A stretch of 14,409 nucleotides of DNA from Nitrosopumilus sp. BACL13 MAG-121220-bin23 (GTDB lineage: Archaea; Thermoproteota; Nitrososphaeria; Nitrososphaerales; Nitrosopumilaceae): the NCBI GenBank assembly GCA_001437625.1, contig LIAL01000025.1, forward strand, positions 1-14,409, written 5' to 3'. Below the pieces are notes generated by a model that was not told where the DNA came from, made no database searches, and saw only the letters and a program-made list of their open reading frames with translations. The position numbers and the translations under genes were made by a program. Below, one piece after another: positions 5,557-12,778 of the stretch; position 1 is the first letter of the stretch, and each line of letters opens with the position of its first letter.

Positions 5557-6027
5557 CTATTTTGGAATTGGCAATAGTTTAGATTCTGGCATGCCTGCTT
5601 CTTTGAGTTGTTCGGCACTAATATCTTCAAATTCTAAAGATATGGTTGCTTTAGTATTAAATTTTATTTCCATTTCTTTTGCTAATTTTCCTATATCTTT
5701 ACTGGAGAAAATTTGTTTTGAGTCTTTCAAAAACACTCTATCACCTTTTATCATTTCTTTACCCTCAAATTTACTTTGAAGGAATTTTGTAATTTCTGGA
5801 ATTTCCTCTCTGGCTATGTTGTTGTGAAAATAGCATATTCCCTTTACTGATTCATAATCATATGCTGTTCCATTTCTATACATGAAAACTCCGATAAAAT
5901 GATTTTCTACTTCTGGCTCTCTAATGCATTTAATTTCCCAATTTAGTAATTTAGATTCATCATAATCAAAAGTATCTGTGTCTTCTGAACTAATTTTCCA
6001 ATATCTCATTCTCTCTTTTCTTGCCAT
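5557..6027 (-). CDS. Hypothetical protein upstream of tatC, 156 aa
   Basis: I do not recognise this protein. It looks soluble: no signal peptide or membrane helix, many charged residues, and a mix of predicted strands (HFIGVFMYRNGTAYDYE, KGICYFHNN) and helices (EIPEITKFLQSKF; SSKDIGKLAKEMEIKFN). Two cysteines occur, at about 34 and 65, not arranged as a metal site. The C-terminus ends in a Pro-rich KLLPIPK. A TATA-like box at 6052-6059 is centred about 28 nt before the ATG, and the frame is uninterrupted, so I regard it as a real gene. It is the first gene of a minus-strand run with tatC and tatA, but the 55-nt gap and separate tatC promoter mean a role in Tat export cannot be inferred. Confidence 0.7.
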   Translation of the reverse strand: MARKERMRYWKISSEDTDTFDYDESKLLNWEIKCIREPEVENHFIGVFMYRNGTAYDYESVKGICYFHNNIAREEIPEITKFLQSKFEGKEMIKGDRVFLKDSKQIFSSKDIGKLAKEMEIKFNTKATISLEFEDISAEQLKEAGMPESKLLPIPK

Positions 6028-6051
6028 GTTACATTGAGTCCAATTATTCTG

Positions 6052-6059
6052 GTATAACT
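6052..6059 (-). promoter_or_regulatory. TATA-like promoter of the 156-aa gene
   Basis: Minus-strand AGTTATAC is centred 28 nt before the ATG at 6027. It lies within a 92-nt divergent spacer shared with the methyltransferase gene. Confidence 0.5.
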
Positions 6060-6088
6060 ATCTAACCCTGAATTTGTACTCTAGAAAT

Positions 6089-6096
6089 CTAAATTA
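6089..6096 (+). promoter_or_regulatory. TATA-like promoter of the methyltransferase gene
   Basis: CTAAATTA is centred about 27 nt before the ATG at 6120. An out-of-frame ATG at 6115 opens only a short frame, so the spacing helps choose 6120. Confidence 0.45.
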
Positions 6097-6119
6097 CTAG
6101 TATAATCAAATACTATGGA

Positions 6120-7283
6120 ATGGATATACGGAAATCTATTCGTGCACAATATCTAAAATTATTAGATAGAGAGCCTCATTTGAATGATTTAGATTACTAT
6201 TCCACAGAATTAGAAAATCACAGAATAGAATTAGATGATCTAATAATTACCCTTAAAAATTCTGATGAATTCAAAGAATTAACAAAACATCAAAAAATTC
6301 CTGAACTTCACATGACTTCTATTGATACTTACAATGACATTAGAATAAATGGAAAAACAATTTCAGCAGGATATAGAAATTCTGAAAAAAGATATGATGA
6401 AATATTTAAATTTTGCAAGCAATTCAATCGCCCTATCTCTGTTTTAGATTTGGGTGCAGCTGAAGGTTATTTTACATTTAGACTAGCTGAAGATTTTTCT
6501 GGAGTTTTTATTGCTGTGGAAAGTAACCCTGAACGCAAACTATTGGAATTATGTGTCAAAAACAATAATCACAAAGTACTCCTTTTAGACAAACAAATGA
6601 ATTTAAAAAATTTAAAAAATCTAAAAGAAGTCCAACATTTTGATGTTGTCTTGGCCTTGAATATTATTCATCATTTTGATGAGCCTTTTCAAGATGTTCT
6701 TGATACTTTAGTTTCCATGAGCTCTTTTTGTTTTATGGAGCATCCAAATCCTTTAGAAAATGATTCTACAAAAAATTATCAACGGCTTGAAAAAGAAAAA
6801 TTAAAACTTGATTCCTTTGAACCAATTTTATTAAACAAAAATGAATCTGGACTTGGTAATTCCTTTAATCAAAAACTAGAGCGCAACCTCTGGTTACTAA
6901 AGAACACACAATCAAAGACTATTGATCGTGGATGGAGAGGCGCTGGCAAGTATGATGAGCAGTTTGGTCCTGGTAATCACATCAGTATAAAATCTAATTT
7001 TGATAACATTGACGTTGATTATGGTTTAAGGGATGAAAAAAGAACATGGATTCAAGGAATTGATTTAAGAACTTTTTTGGAACATAACGGTGTATATCCT
7101 ACAAATGACGAAGTACTTGATTTAATTAATAATTTAAAAATTGATAACGCCAAAGATCTTGGTCCCCACAATTTAATACTAAATGGTGAAAGTCTTTTTC
7201 CAATTGATCAAGATGACAAACTTGATACTGTAAACACTAAAGAAAAATTAAAAGACTTTTTGAAACAAAGCGGATTATTATAA
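6120..7283 (+). CDS. Class I SAM-dependent methyltransferase with N-terminal DUF4214-like domain
   Basis: The N-terminal 55 residues (IRAQYLKLLDREPHLNDLDY, then a helix ending LKNSDEFKEL) resemble DUF4214, a small helical domain often attached to enzymes acting on cell-surface polysaccharides. Residues about 105-200 form a Rossmann methyltransferase core: motif I VLDLGAAEGYF (108-118), acidic Glu134 at the end of strand 2 (VESNP) to bind the SAM ribose, and the FDVVLALNIIHHF block. The remaining C-terminal part (about 230-387) contains RGWRGAGKYDEQFGPGNH and GPHNLIL and is not one I can name. Substrate is unknown; a glycan or lipid-linked sugar is a guess from the N-terminal domain only. It stands alone, 57 nt before purS, with its own promoter on each side. 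Confidence 0.75.
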   Translation: MDIRKSIRAQYLKLLDREPHLNDLDYYSTELENHRIELDDLIITLKNSDEFKELTKHQKIPELHMTSIDTYNDIRINGKTISAGYRNSEKRYDEIFKFCKQFNRPISVLDLGAAEGYFTFRLAEDFSGVFIAVESNPERKLLELCVKNNNHKVLLLDKQMNLKNLKNLKEVQHFDVVLALNIIHHFDEPFQDVLDTLVSMSSFCFMEHPNPLENDSTKNYQRLEKEKLKLDSFEPILLNKNESGLGNSFNQKLERNLWLLKNTQSKTIDRGWRGAGKYDEQFGPGNHISIKSNFDNIDVDYGLRDEKRTWIQGIDLRTFLEHNGVYPTNDEVLDLINNLKIDNAKDLGPHNLILNGESLFPIDQDDKLDTVNTKEKLKDFLKQSGLL

Positions 7284-7286
7284 TAA

Positions 7287-7295
7287 TTTATAAAA
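7287..7295 (+). promoter_or_regulatory. TATA-like promoter of purS
   Basis: TTTATAAAA lies about 50 nt before the purS ATG, so the mRNA would have a leader of roughly 20-25 nt. It is the strongest TATA match in the gap. No Shine-Dalgarno motif is visible in the predicted leader. Confidence 0.5.
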
Positions 7296-7340
7296 TTATT
7301 CGGAAGATAGATTAATCGCTGTTTTATTTTATTATTTACT

Positions 7341-7601
7341 ATGGGTAATTATCGCGTTCATGTTACAATAGAAAATAAGCCTGGCATTAGTGATCCTGAA
7401 GGAAAAACAATTTTGAATGATCTGGTCTTAAAGGGAACTAAACAAAACGTATCTAACATTACCACTGCAAAAATGTTAAAATTTACAATTACTGAAAATA
7501 ATAAAGAATCTGCACAATCTAAGGTTAAAGAAATATGTGATGAATTACGAATTTACAATCCTATGGTTAGTGTAGTTACAATAGACACATTTGATGCTTA
7601 G
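7341..7601 (+). CDS. purS: Phosphoribosylformylglycinamidine synthase subunit PurS
   Basis: PurS is the small dimeric subunit that bridges the PurQ glutaminase and the PurL synthetase so that ammonia passes to FGAR. The 86-aa sequence has the family's opening strand YRVHVTIENKPGISDPEG, the helix with NDL, the central strand and NVSNITTAKMLKFTI, and the closing KEICDELRIYNPMVSVVTID. Length is normal. It is first in the cluster purS-purQ-purL-purF and is 75 nt ahead of purQ, a gap that holds a possible second promoter. Presence of PurS together with a 721-aa PurL shows the multi-subunit form of the enzyme rather than the long fused PurL of proteobacteria and eukaryotes. Confidence 0.95.
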   Translation: MGNYRVHVTIENKPGISDPEGKTILNDLVLKGTKQNVSNITTAKMLKFTITENNKESAQSKVKEICDELRIYNPMVSVVTIDTFDA

Positions 7602-7645
7602 CCTGACTGACAATTCTAATTAAATTCGTATCTGGCTGTGGGCTC

Positions 7646-7655
7646 AAATTAAATA
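7646..7655 (+). promoter_or_regulatory. TATA-like promoter of purQ
   Basis: AAATTAAATA is centred about 26 nt before the purQ GTG at 7677. This suggests that purQLF can be transcribed leaderless and separately from purS. Confidence 0.45.
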
Positions 7656-7676
7656 ACTCTGAATCTAAAAGCAATT

Positions 7677-8357
7677 GTGAATGTTGGAGTTATAGTTTTT
7701 CCTGGAAGTAACTGTGATCGCGATATGTTTCATGTATTGTCTGATGTATTTCACATGACTCCTCAATATTGCTGGCATGATAAACCTCTTCCAGAAAATC
7801 TTGATGCTGTAGTTTTACCTGGAGGGTTTTCTTATGGCGATAGGCTTCGAGCAGGAGTAATAGCTGCACACAGTCCAATTATTAAAGATGTTAAAAAAAT
7901 GGCTGAAAAAGGAATTCCTATTTTGGGTGTGTGTAATGGATTTCAAATTCTTGTAGAATCTGGATTACTTCCAGGTGTTTTACTAAAAAATGACTCTCTT
8001 AATTTTATGTGTGAATGGACTAATCTTACAGTTGAAAATAACAAAACCCCATTTACAAATCAATTTGAATTAAATGAAAAAATTCCAATACCTATCGCAA
8101 ATGGAGATGGGCGTTATTTTGTTGATGATGAAACTTTAAAACAACTTGAGAGAAAAAATCAAATTGTTTTCAAATATGATCAAGTTGTAAATGGTTCTTC
8201 AAATCAAATTGCCGGTGTTTGTAATGAAGATGGAAATGTAGTTGGCATGATGCCTCATCCTGAAAGGGCTGTTGAATCTGAAATAAATCCTCATGACAAT
8301 AAACCATCATCACTAATTTTTGAATCACTGTTAAACAATATGGGTGCTAACAATTGA
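7677..8357 (+). CDS. purQ: Phosphoribosylformylglycinamidine synthase subunit PurQ (glutaminase)
   Basis: PurQ hydrolyses glutamine and passes ammonia to PurL for the conversion of FGAR to FGAM. It is a class I glutamine amidotransferase: FPGSNCDRD near the N-terminus, the oxyanion-hole region VLPGGFSYGD (about 46-55), nucleophile Cys86 in GVCNGFQIL, and the His194/Glu196 pair in MPHPER complete the triad. At 226 aa it is of normal length for the stand-alone subunit. The start is GTG 7677; the residues after it (NVGVIVFPGSNCDRD) match the family opening. Its TGA at 8355-8357 overlaps the purL TTG start as TTGA, a 4-nt overlap that suggests translational coupling and balanced subunit supply. 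Confidence 0.95.
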   Translation: MNVGVIVFPGSNCDRDMFHVLSDVFHMTPQYCWHDKPLPENLDAVVLPGGFSYGDRLRAGVIAAHSPIIKDVKKMAEKGIPILGVCNGFQILVESGLLPGVLLKNDSLNFMCEWTNLTVENNKTPFTNQFELNEKIPIPIANGDGRYFVDDETLKQLERKNQIVFKYDQVVNGSSNQIAGVCNEDGNVVGMMPHPERAVESEINPHDNKPSSLIFESLLNNMGANN

Positions 8358-10519
8358 GTCTAGAATCTCATGAATTAGAGGAACTAAAATTAAAAATTGG
8401 TAGAGATCCAACCTCTACTGAATTACAAATTGTAGCTGCTGAGTGGTCTGAACACTGCTCTTACAAATCATCTAAAAAATATCTTAAACTGTTACCGATG
8501 GATGGGCCTTTAGTAATTAATGAAAAAGGATATGATTCCGGAGTTTTAGATGTTGGTGATGGCTATGTCGTAACTGCTCATATTGAAAGCCATAATCATC
8601 CTTCTGCTGTTGAGCCTTACGGCGGAGCTGCAACCGGAGTAGGTGGTGTCATTAGGGATATTTTATCTGCTGGAACTCGTCCAATTGCACTTTTAGATGG
8701 ATTGCGTTTTGGTGATATTGAAAAAGATCAACATGCAAAATGGCTTTTCAAAAATGCTGTTAAGGGAGTTGCAGATTATGGTAATTGTTTAGGCATTCCA
8801 ACTATTGGTGGAGAAGTTGAATTTGATGAATGCTACTCAAACTATGCAATGGTCGACGTTGCTGCAATTGGTTTTGGTAAAAAAGAAAATTTAATTAAAA
8901 ATCATGCAAAAAAAGGTGACTTGGTAGTGTTGATGGGTGGTGCTACTGGTAGAGATGGAATTGGTGGTTCTCAATTTGCATCTGATTCACTAGAATCTGA
9001 GAATCGCTCTGCAGTTCAAATTCCTGACCCTTTTATTGAAAAATTAATCATTGAAGCAATTTTAGAAGCTAGGGATGAAAAATTAATCCATGCTATGAAA
9101 GATCTCGGTGGCGGTGGTTTATCTTGTGCAGTATCTGAAACTGCTGATGCGTTAGATATTGGAATTGAAATGGATGTTGATAAAGTTCACACACGTGAAT
9201 CTGATATGCATCCTGATGAAATTATGGTATCTGAATCTCAAGAAAGAATGCTGATTATCACAGATAGTATTAAATTAATAAAATTTCAAGATATCTGCAA
9301 TAAATTTAGAATCGAATGTTCTGTTATTGGACATGTGACATTTGATAATAAAATGCACGTCAAGAAAGGTGAAAAAACAATTGCAAATATTTCTACTGAT
9401 GTTGTTGTAAATGCAACTTTACTTGATTTACCTTCCAAGAAACCAAAATATTTAGAAAATATTGAAGACAAAAAATCATTTCCAGTTTTATCTGATTACT
9501 CTGAAATAATGTTGAAATTACTTGCGTCTCCTAACATTGCAAGCAAAATTTGGGTTTATGGTCAATATGATCATGAGGTTGGAATTAGAACTGTAATTAA
9601 ACCCGGTTACGATGCATCAGTTTTAAGACTAGATAATGGAAAATTCCTTTCAATTAAGATTGATGGAAATCCTAAACAGTGTTACATTAATCCACGTGAA
9701 GGTGCAATTGGTTGCTTTGAGGAGGCATGTCGAAATGTAGTATGTACTGGAGCAAAACCTATTGGAATGCTTGATCATCTTCAATTTGGTAATCCCAAAG
9801 ATCCTGAAATTTTTTGGACCTTTTTAGAATCATTGAATGGCCTAACTGATTTTGCAAAAGACTTTGAAATTCCGTGCATTGGTGGTAAAGTCAGTTTGTT
9901 TAATGAAACTACAAATGGCTCGATTAAACCAACACCTGTAATTGGAGTAATTGGATTAATTGACAAGAAACCTTTGAGAACCCAAAAAATTAATTCTGGT
10001 GATTGCTTAATCATGATTGGTAATACTAAAGATGAGTTGGGAGGTTCTGAATATTCTGAATATATTCATAAATTTATTGGAGGCAAATGCCCTACTGTTG
10101 ATTTTTCCGAGTCAAAGAAAAATATGAATGCTGTATTGGAAATTATTGAAAACGAATTAATTAAATCTGCACATGATTGTTCAAAAGGTGGATTGGCAGT
10201 TGCAGTTTCTGAACTTTGCATGACCAATCTAATTGGTTGTACTGTATCTTTGGAGAGCGTCCCTGGTGACAAATTAGACCATGACAAAATTTTATTTTCT
10301 GAAAGTCATTCTAGATACCTAGTAACTTTTGAAAAGAAAAATATTCAAAATTTGGAAGAATTATTAAAAAAACATAATGTTACATTCAAAATTATTGGTG
10401 AGTTTGGTGGGGAGTCAATCAAATTCACTGCTGACTCTAAACCCATAATTGATCTAAGCGTTGATAAGACACAAAAAACTTGGTTAAATTCGTTAAAGGA
10501 GATGGTAATGCATGCCTAA
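8354..10519 (+). CDS. purL: Phosphoribosylformylglycinamidine synthase subunit PurL
   Basis: PurL is the ATP-dependent synthetase subunit that makes FGAM from FGAR using ammonia from PurQ. At 721 aa it is the short form that needs PurS and PurQ. Visible landmarks are AAEWSEHCSYKSSK with His34 near the active site, the ATP/FGAR segment ESHNHPSAVEPYGGAATGVGG (78-98), GGATGRDGIGGSQFAS, MKDLGGGGLSCAVSE and, in the second half-repeat, HDCSKGGLAVAVSE. The two-fold internal duplication typical of AIR-synthase-related proteins is therefore intact. It starts at TTG 8354, overlapping the purQ stop, and its TAA overlaps the purF ATG by 8 nt. These overlaps argue for a single purQLF transcript. Confidence 0.96.
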   Translation: MSLESHELEELKLKIGRDPTSTELQIVAAEWSEHCSYKSSKKYLKLLPMDGPLVINEKGYDSGVLDVGDGYVVTAHIESHNHPSAVEPYGGAATGVGGVIRDILSAGTRPIALLDGLRFGDIEKDQHAKWLFKNAVKGVADYGNCLGIPTIGGEVEFDECYSNYAMVDVAAIGFGKKENLIKNHAKKGDLVVLMGGATGRDGIGGSQFASDSLESENRSAVQIPDPFIEKLIIEAILEARDEKLIHAMKDLGGGGLSCAVSETADALDIGIEMDVDKVHTRESDMHPDEIMVSESQERMLIITDSIKLIKFQDICNKFRIECSVIGHVTFDNKMHVKKGEKTIANISTDVVVNATLLDLPSKKPKYLENIEDKKSFPVLSDYSEIMLKLLASPNIASKIWVYGQYDHEVGIRTVIKPGYDASVLRLDNGKFLSIKIDGNPKQCYINPREGAIGCFEEACRNVVCTGAKPIGMLDHLQFGNPKDPEIFWTFLESLNGLTDFAKDFEIPCIGGKVSLFNETTNGSIKPTPVIGVIGLIDKKPLRTQKINSGDCLIMIGNTKDELGGSEYSEYIHKFIGGKCPTVDFSESKKNMNAVLEIIENELIKSAHDCSKGGLAVAVSELCMTNLIGCTVSLESVPGDKLDHDKILFSESHSRYLVTFEKKNIQNLEELLKKHNVTFKIIGEFGGESIKFTADSKPIIDLSVDKTQKTWLNSLKEMVMHA

Positions 10520-11954
10520 AGTAAAAGAAAATTGTGGTGTTGTTGGGATTTACAGTCTTTCTGGAAAGAATGTCGTTCCAATGGTTTTTGATGCATTACG
10601 TGCTTTACAACATAGAGGCCAAGAAGCTTGGGGATTTGCAGTTCCAAATAAACCTCCGTTTAAGAAAATGGGATTGGTTTCACATTCATCATCTGAATTT
10701 AAAAAAATTTCACAAGAATACGCTTCTCCTTGCGTTATAGGACATGTGAGATATTCTACAATGGGAACTAGTACATTAGAAAATGCACAACCTCTCAAAG
10801 TAAAAGATCTTTGTATTGCTCATAATGGAACAATTGCAAATGCTCAGGAATTATCTAATTTGGTTGGCGGGTGTTCTTTTACACCTCAAAGTGCAAGTGA
10901 TACATTAGTTGCTGCACAAAGATTGGTATCTTTAATTTCTGAAAATGGCGATATGGGGAAGGCTCTTTCAATTTTAAAAAATGAAATGGTTGGGTCGTAT
11001 TGTTTCACTTTTATTTCTGATGATCATTCTGTATATGCTGCAAGAGATCCTAAAGGATTCCGTCCGATGGTTTTGGGACATAAGGAATCTGATGACACAT
11101 ACATTGTAACTTCTGAGTCTGCTGCTGTAACTGCAGTAGGTGCAACTCTTCAAAGAGATGTAGTTCCAGGTGAATTAATTAAATTAAGTAAAACAGGTAT
11201 GGAATCTGAAATATTTTCACACGATACTTCTCGTGCACATTGTTCTTTTGAATTCACTTACTTTGCACATCCATCCAGTAACATGGAAGGACATAACATT
11301 TACATTTCAAGAAAAAATATTGGACGATTTATGGCAAAGAAATTTCCTATTTTTGATGCTGATTTGGTAATTCCAGTACCTGATTCTGCAAGACCTGCAG
11401 CCCTAGGATATGCGCAGGAGCTAGGTATTTCATTTGACGAAGGGTTACTAAAAGACAGGTACAGCAAGAAGGGCCCTTTGAGAAGTTTTATTGAACCCCA
11501 TCAAAGTGACAGGGTAGAAATCAATCGCTGGATAATTCCAATTACTGAAATAATTAAAGACAAACATGTTGTAGTTATTGATGATAGTCTGGTTAGAGGG
11601 ACAAGTTCTAAAGCCATAATCAAGGCACTTCGAAGATCAGGAGCTAAAAAAATTAGCATGCTAATTACATATCCACAAATCAATTATCCTTGTTATGCTG
11701 GAATTGATTTTCCATCTCAAGAGGAACTTGCAACATTCACTGATGGCAAAGAAATGACTGCTGATGAAATAACTGAAATGGTTAGAAAAAGCATTGGTGT
11801 TGACTTTTTGGGGTACAATGATGCTGATAATCTTGCTGATGCTGTAGGGATGCCAAAGGATTCCATGTGCTTTACATGTTCTTCTGGAAATTATGATTCT
11901 CTAGGAATTAAACCTGATTTTAGTAAACGTGAGCAAGTAAGATCAAAAATTTAA
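10512..11954 (+). CDS. purF: Amidophosphoribosyltransferase (PurF), iron-sulfur type
   Basis: PurF makes 5-phosphoribosylamine from PRPP and glutamine, the committed step of purine synthesis. The N-terminal Ntn-glutaminase domain begins MPKVKEN followed by Cys8, so a seven-residue propeptide must be removed to expose the nucleophile. The phosphoribosyltransferase domain has the PRPP loop VVVIDDSLVRGTSS (Asp357-Asp358). Four cysteines, Cys244 (HCSFEF), Cys394 (YPCYAGID), Cys453 and Cys456 (CFTC), match the 4Fe-4S ligands of the Bacillus enzyme, so this is the oxygen-sensitive iron-sulfur class rather than the E. coli class. At 480 aa its length is normal. The start overlaps the end of purL by 8 nt. 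Purine nucleotides normally feed back on this enzyme. Confidence 0.96.
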   Translation: MPKVKENCGVVGIYSLSGKNVVPMVFDALRALQHRGQEAWGFAVPNKPPFKKMGLVSHSSSEFKKISQEYASPCVIGHVRYSTMGTSTLENAQPLKVKDLCIAHNGTIANAQELSNLVGGCSFTPQSASDTLVAAQRLVSLISENGDMGKALSILKNEMVGSYCFTFISDDHSVYAARDPKGFRPMVLGHKESDDTYIVTSESAAVTAVGATLQRDVVPGELIKLSKTGMESEIFSHDTSRAHCSFEFTYFAHPSSNMEGHNIYISRKNIGRFMAKKFPIFDADLVIPVPDSARPAALGYAQELGISFDEGLLKDRYSKKGPLRSFIEPHQSDRVEINRWIIPITEIIKDKHVVVIDDSLVRGTSSKAIIKALRRSGAKKISMLITYPQINYPCYAGIDFPSQEELATFTDGKEMTADEITEMVRKSIGVDFLGYNDADNLADAVGMPKDSMCFTCSSGNYDSLGIKPDFSKREQVRSKI

Positions 11955-12022
11955 TCATTATAGAATCTAGTACTGATCAAATAAAATAAAATATTCTACA
12001 TTAGAGTTCGTTACGGAAAAAG

Positions 12023-12036
12023 AAAAGGCCTTTTTT
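12023..12036 (+). terminator. AAAAGGCCTTTT palindrome with T6, possible purF terminator
   Basis: A perfect 12-nt palindrome at 12023-12034 runs into six T residues (12031-12036), 69 nt after the purF stop. Loop-less palindromes fold poorly as RNA, so the T-run itself is the likelier signal. Confidence 0.4.
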
Positions 12037-12053
12037 AAAATCAGATAGATGTA

Positions 12054-12098
12054 ATGATAATTAACCCGAATTGGTTAGTTGGTTGTGATCATCTTTAA
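12054..12098 (+). CDS. Micro-ORF, 14 aa, MIINPNWLVGCDHL
   Basis: An ATG at 12054 opens 14 codons ending at TAA 12096-12098. The core IINPNWLVG recurs as IINPNWLNG in a second micro-ORF about 207 nt downstream. Across the nine shared codons, four differ only synonymously (AAC/AAT, CCG/CCA, AAT/AAC, TTA/CTA) and only GTT/AAT changes the residue, which suggests selection on the peptide. No TATA-like box lies at the leaderless distance. Function unknown, and a short conserved DNA or RNA element remains possible. Confidence 0.35.
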   Translation: MIINPNWLVGCDHL

Positions 12099-12101
12099 TT
12101 A
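12093..12101 (+). promoter_or_regulatory. TATA-like promoter of the 32-aa membrane peptide
   Basis: CTTTAATTA is centred 27 nt before the GTG at 12124, the same spacing as at well-supported genes in this window. Confidence 0.45.
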
Positions 12102-12123
12102 TGATTTTTTACTTAATGTGATT

Positions 12124-12222
12124 GTGACAAAGTGGAGAGGAAAAGGAATCATAATCCCGTTTATCATATTTGGGATCTTGTTTACTGTTGGAATGTTACT
12201 AAGTAATGTAGTTAAACCATAA
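12124..12222 (+). CDS. Small single-span membrane peptide, 32 aa, function unknown
   Basis: A GTG at 12124 opens 32 codons ending at TAA 12220-12222. The sequence starts MTKWRGKG, with four basic residues, followed by about 17 hydrophobic residues (IIIPFIIFGILFTVGMLL) and a short SNVVKP tail. This is the layout of a single-span membrane peptide with a cytoplasmic N-terminus. A TATA-like box at the leaderless distance supports this start, although another in-frame GTG at 12118 is possible. I recognise no family. It lies between the two IINPNWL micro-ORFs on the same strand. The mixed basic/hydrophobic pattern and the promoter make it likelier than a random frame, but it is short. Confidence 0.5.
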   Translation: MTKWRGKGIIIPFIIFGILFTVGMLLSNVVKP

Positions 12223-12229
12223 TTTACTG

Positions 12230-12240
12230 AATTAAATAAG
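12230..12240 (+). promoter_or_regulatory. TATA-like box before the second IINPNWL micro-ORF
   Basis: AATTAAATAAG is centred 27 nt before a TTG at 12262 and 21 nt before a GTG at 12256, the two possible starts of the downstream micro-ORF. Confidence 0.35.
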
Positions 12241-12255
12241 AAATCTTGAGCCTAA

Positions 12256-12300
12256 GTGTATTTGATAATTAATCCAAACTGGCTAAATGGTAAAGAATAA
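12256..12300 (+). CDS. Micro-ORF, 14 aa, MYLIINPNWLNGKE
   Basis: GTG at 12256 (or TTG at 12262, giving 12 aa) opens a frame ending at TAA 12298-12300. Its IINPNWLNG core is the partner of the upstream MIINPNWLVG peptide, with mainly third-position and synonymous differences, while the flanking DNA of the two copies is unrelated. It ends 3 nt from the stop of the convergent rps26e gene. It could also be a noncoding repeat. Confidence 0.35.
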   Translation: MYLIINPNWLNGKE

Positions 12301-12303
12301 AAA

Positions 12304-12594
12304 TTAACCGCGAAGTTTACCGCGTTTTCTTCTACTCTCTTCTGATCTTACTTTGATAATTTTAAAATGAACTGCACATGAAATACAATAGTGTTTCAAA
12401 ACAGTTGGTGATGCAATGTATGCACCTTGTGCACGTAATTCTTTAGCTAAAGTATGTTCTACTAAATTTAATCTGGAAGTAACTTTTTTGGCCTTATCTT
12501 TTGGAACTGTTTGTCCACAGTTTGTACATTGTACTGTTCCTGAAGATCCTTTTCCTCCTTTTGTACGACCTCTACTTGCACGTTTAAGTGGCAT
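12304..12594 (-). CDS. rps26e: Small-subunit ribosomal protein S26e
   Basis: S26e is a zinc-binding protein of the archaeal/eukaryotic small ribosomal subunit, located near the mRNA exit channel and the 3' end of 16S rRNA. The 96-aa protein opens with the basic MPLKRASRGRTKGGKG and has two CxxC pairs, Cys23/Cys26 and Cys70/Cys73, which form the zinc site. VTSRLNLVEHTLAKEL and the HYCISCAVHFKIIKVRS block follow family order, and the tail (RRKRGKLRG) is very basic. An in-frame ATG at 12657 would add 21 unrelated residues; the start at 12594 fits the family and has a TATA-like box centred 26 nt upstream. Among archaea this protein marks TACK and Asgard lineages. It is transcribed alone and convergent to the micro-ORF region. 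Confidence 0.95.
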   Translation of the reverse strand: MPLKRASRGRTKGGKGSSGTVQCTNCGQTVPKDKAKKVTSRLNLVEHTLAKELRAQGAYIASPTVLKHYCISCAVHFKIIKVRSEESRRKRGKLRG

Positions 12595-12616
12595 AAAATT
12601 CTGACATTTTGCCTCC

Positions 12617-12623
12617 TTATATT
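12617..12623 (-). promoter_or_regulatory. TATA-like promoter of rps26e
   Basis: Minus-strand AATATAA, preceded by a purine-rich GCAAG that could serve as a BRE, is centred 26 nt before the ATG at 12594. This fixes the short start and places an apparent AAGGAGG (12612-12618) upstream of the expected transcript. Confidence 0.55.
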
Positions 12624-12778
12624 CTTGCGGGTAATTTAAAAAAATTATTAATTTCATACCTAATTTTGTCGAGAAATTACTTTATCTTTTAATGCTAGTT
12701 TAAGTAAATAATTTTGATTAGATTTGAAAGGATTATGCCATGTTTGTTTTAGGTCTGGTATAGAATTAATTATTTTAA

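Larger units (their letters stand above)
11955..12303. other. Intergenic region with short ORFs between purF and rps26e
   Basis: No gene of ordinary size fits these 349 nt. The region holds a palindrome with a T6 run, two micro-ORFs encoding related IINPNWL peptides, a 32-codon membrane peptide and two TATA-like boxes, each listed separately. It shows no tRNA-like or rRNA-like folding pattern that I can see. Confidence 0.6.

Noticed and set aside
8354..11954. Several 60-80 codon frames inside purL and purF on both strands
   Set aside because: All lie within long conserved enzymes in other frames and lack any motif or promoter of their own.
12612..12618. AAGGAGG Shine-Dalgarno-like motif upstream of rps26e (minus strand) and a 7-codon frame starting at 12607
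   Set aside because: The TATA-like box overlaps this motif, so it is probably not transcribed; its distance of 17 nt from the rps26e ATG is too long, and the 7-codon frame is out of frame and overlaps the gene.
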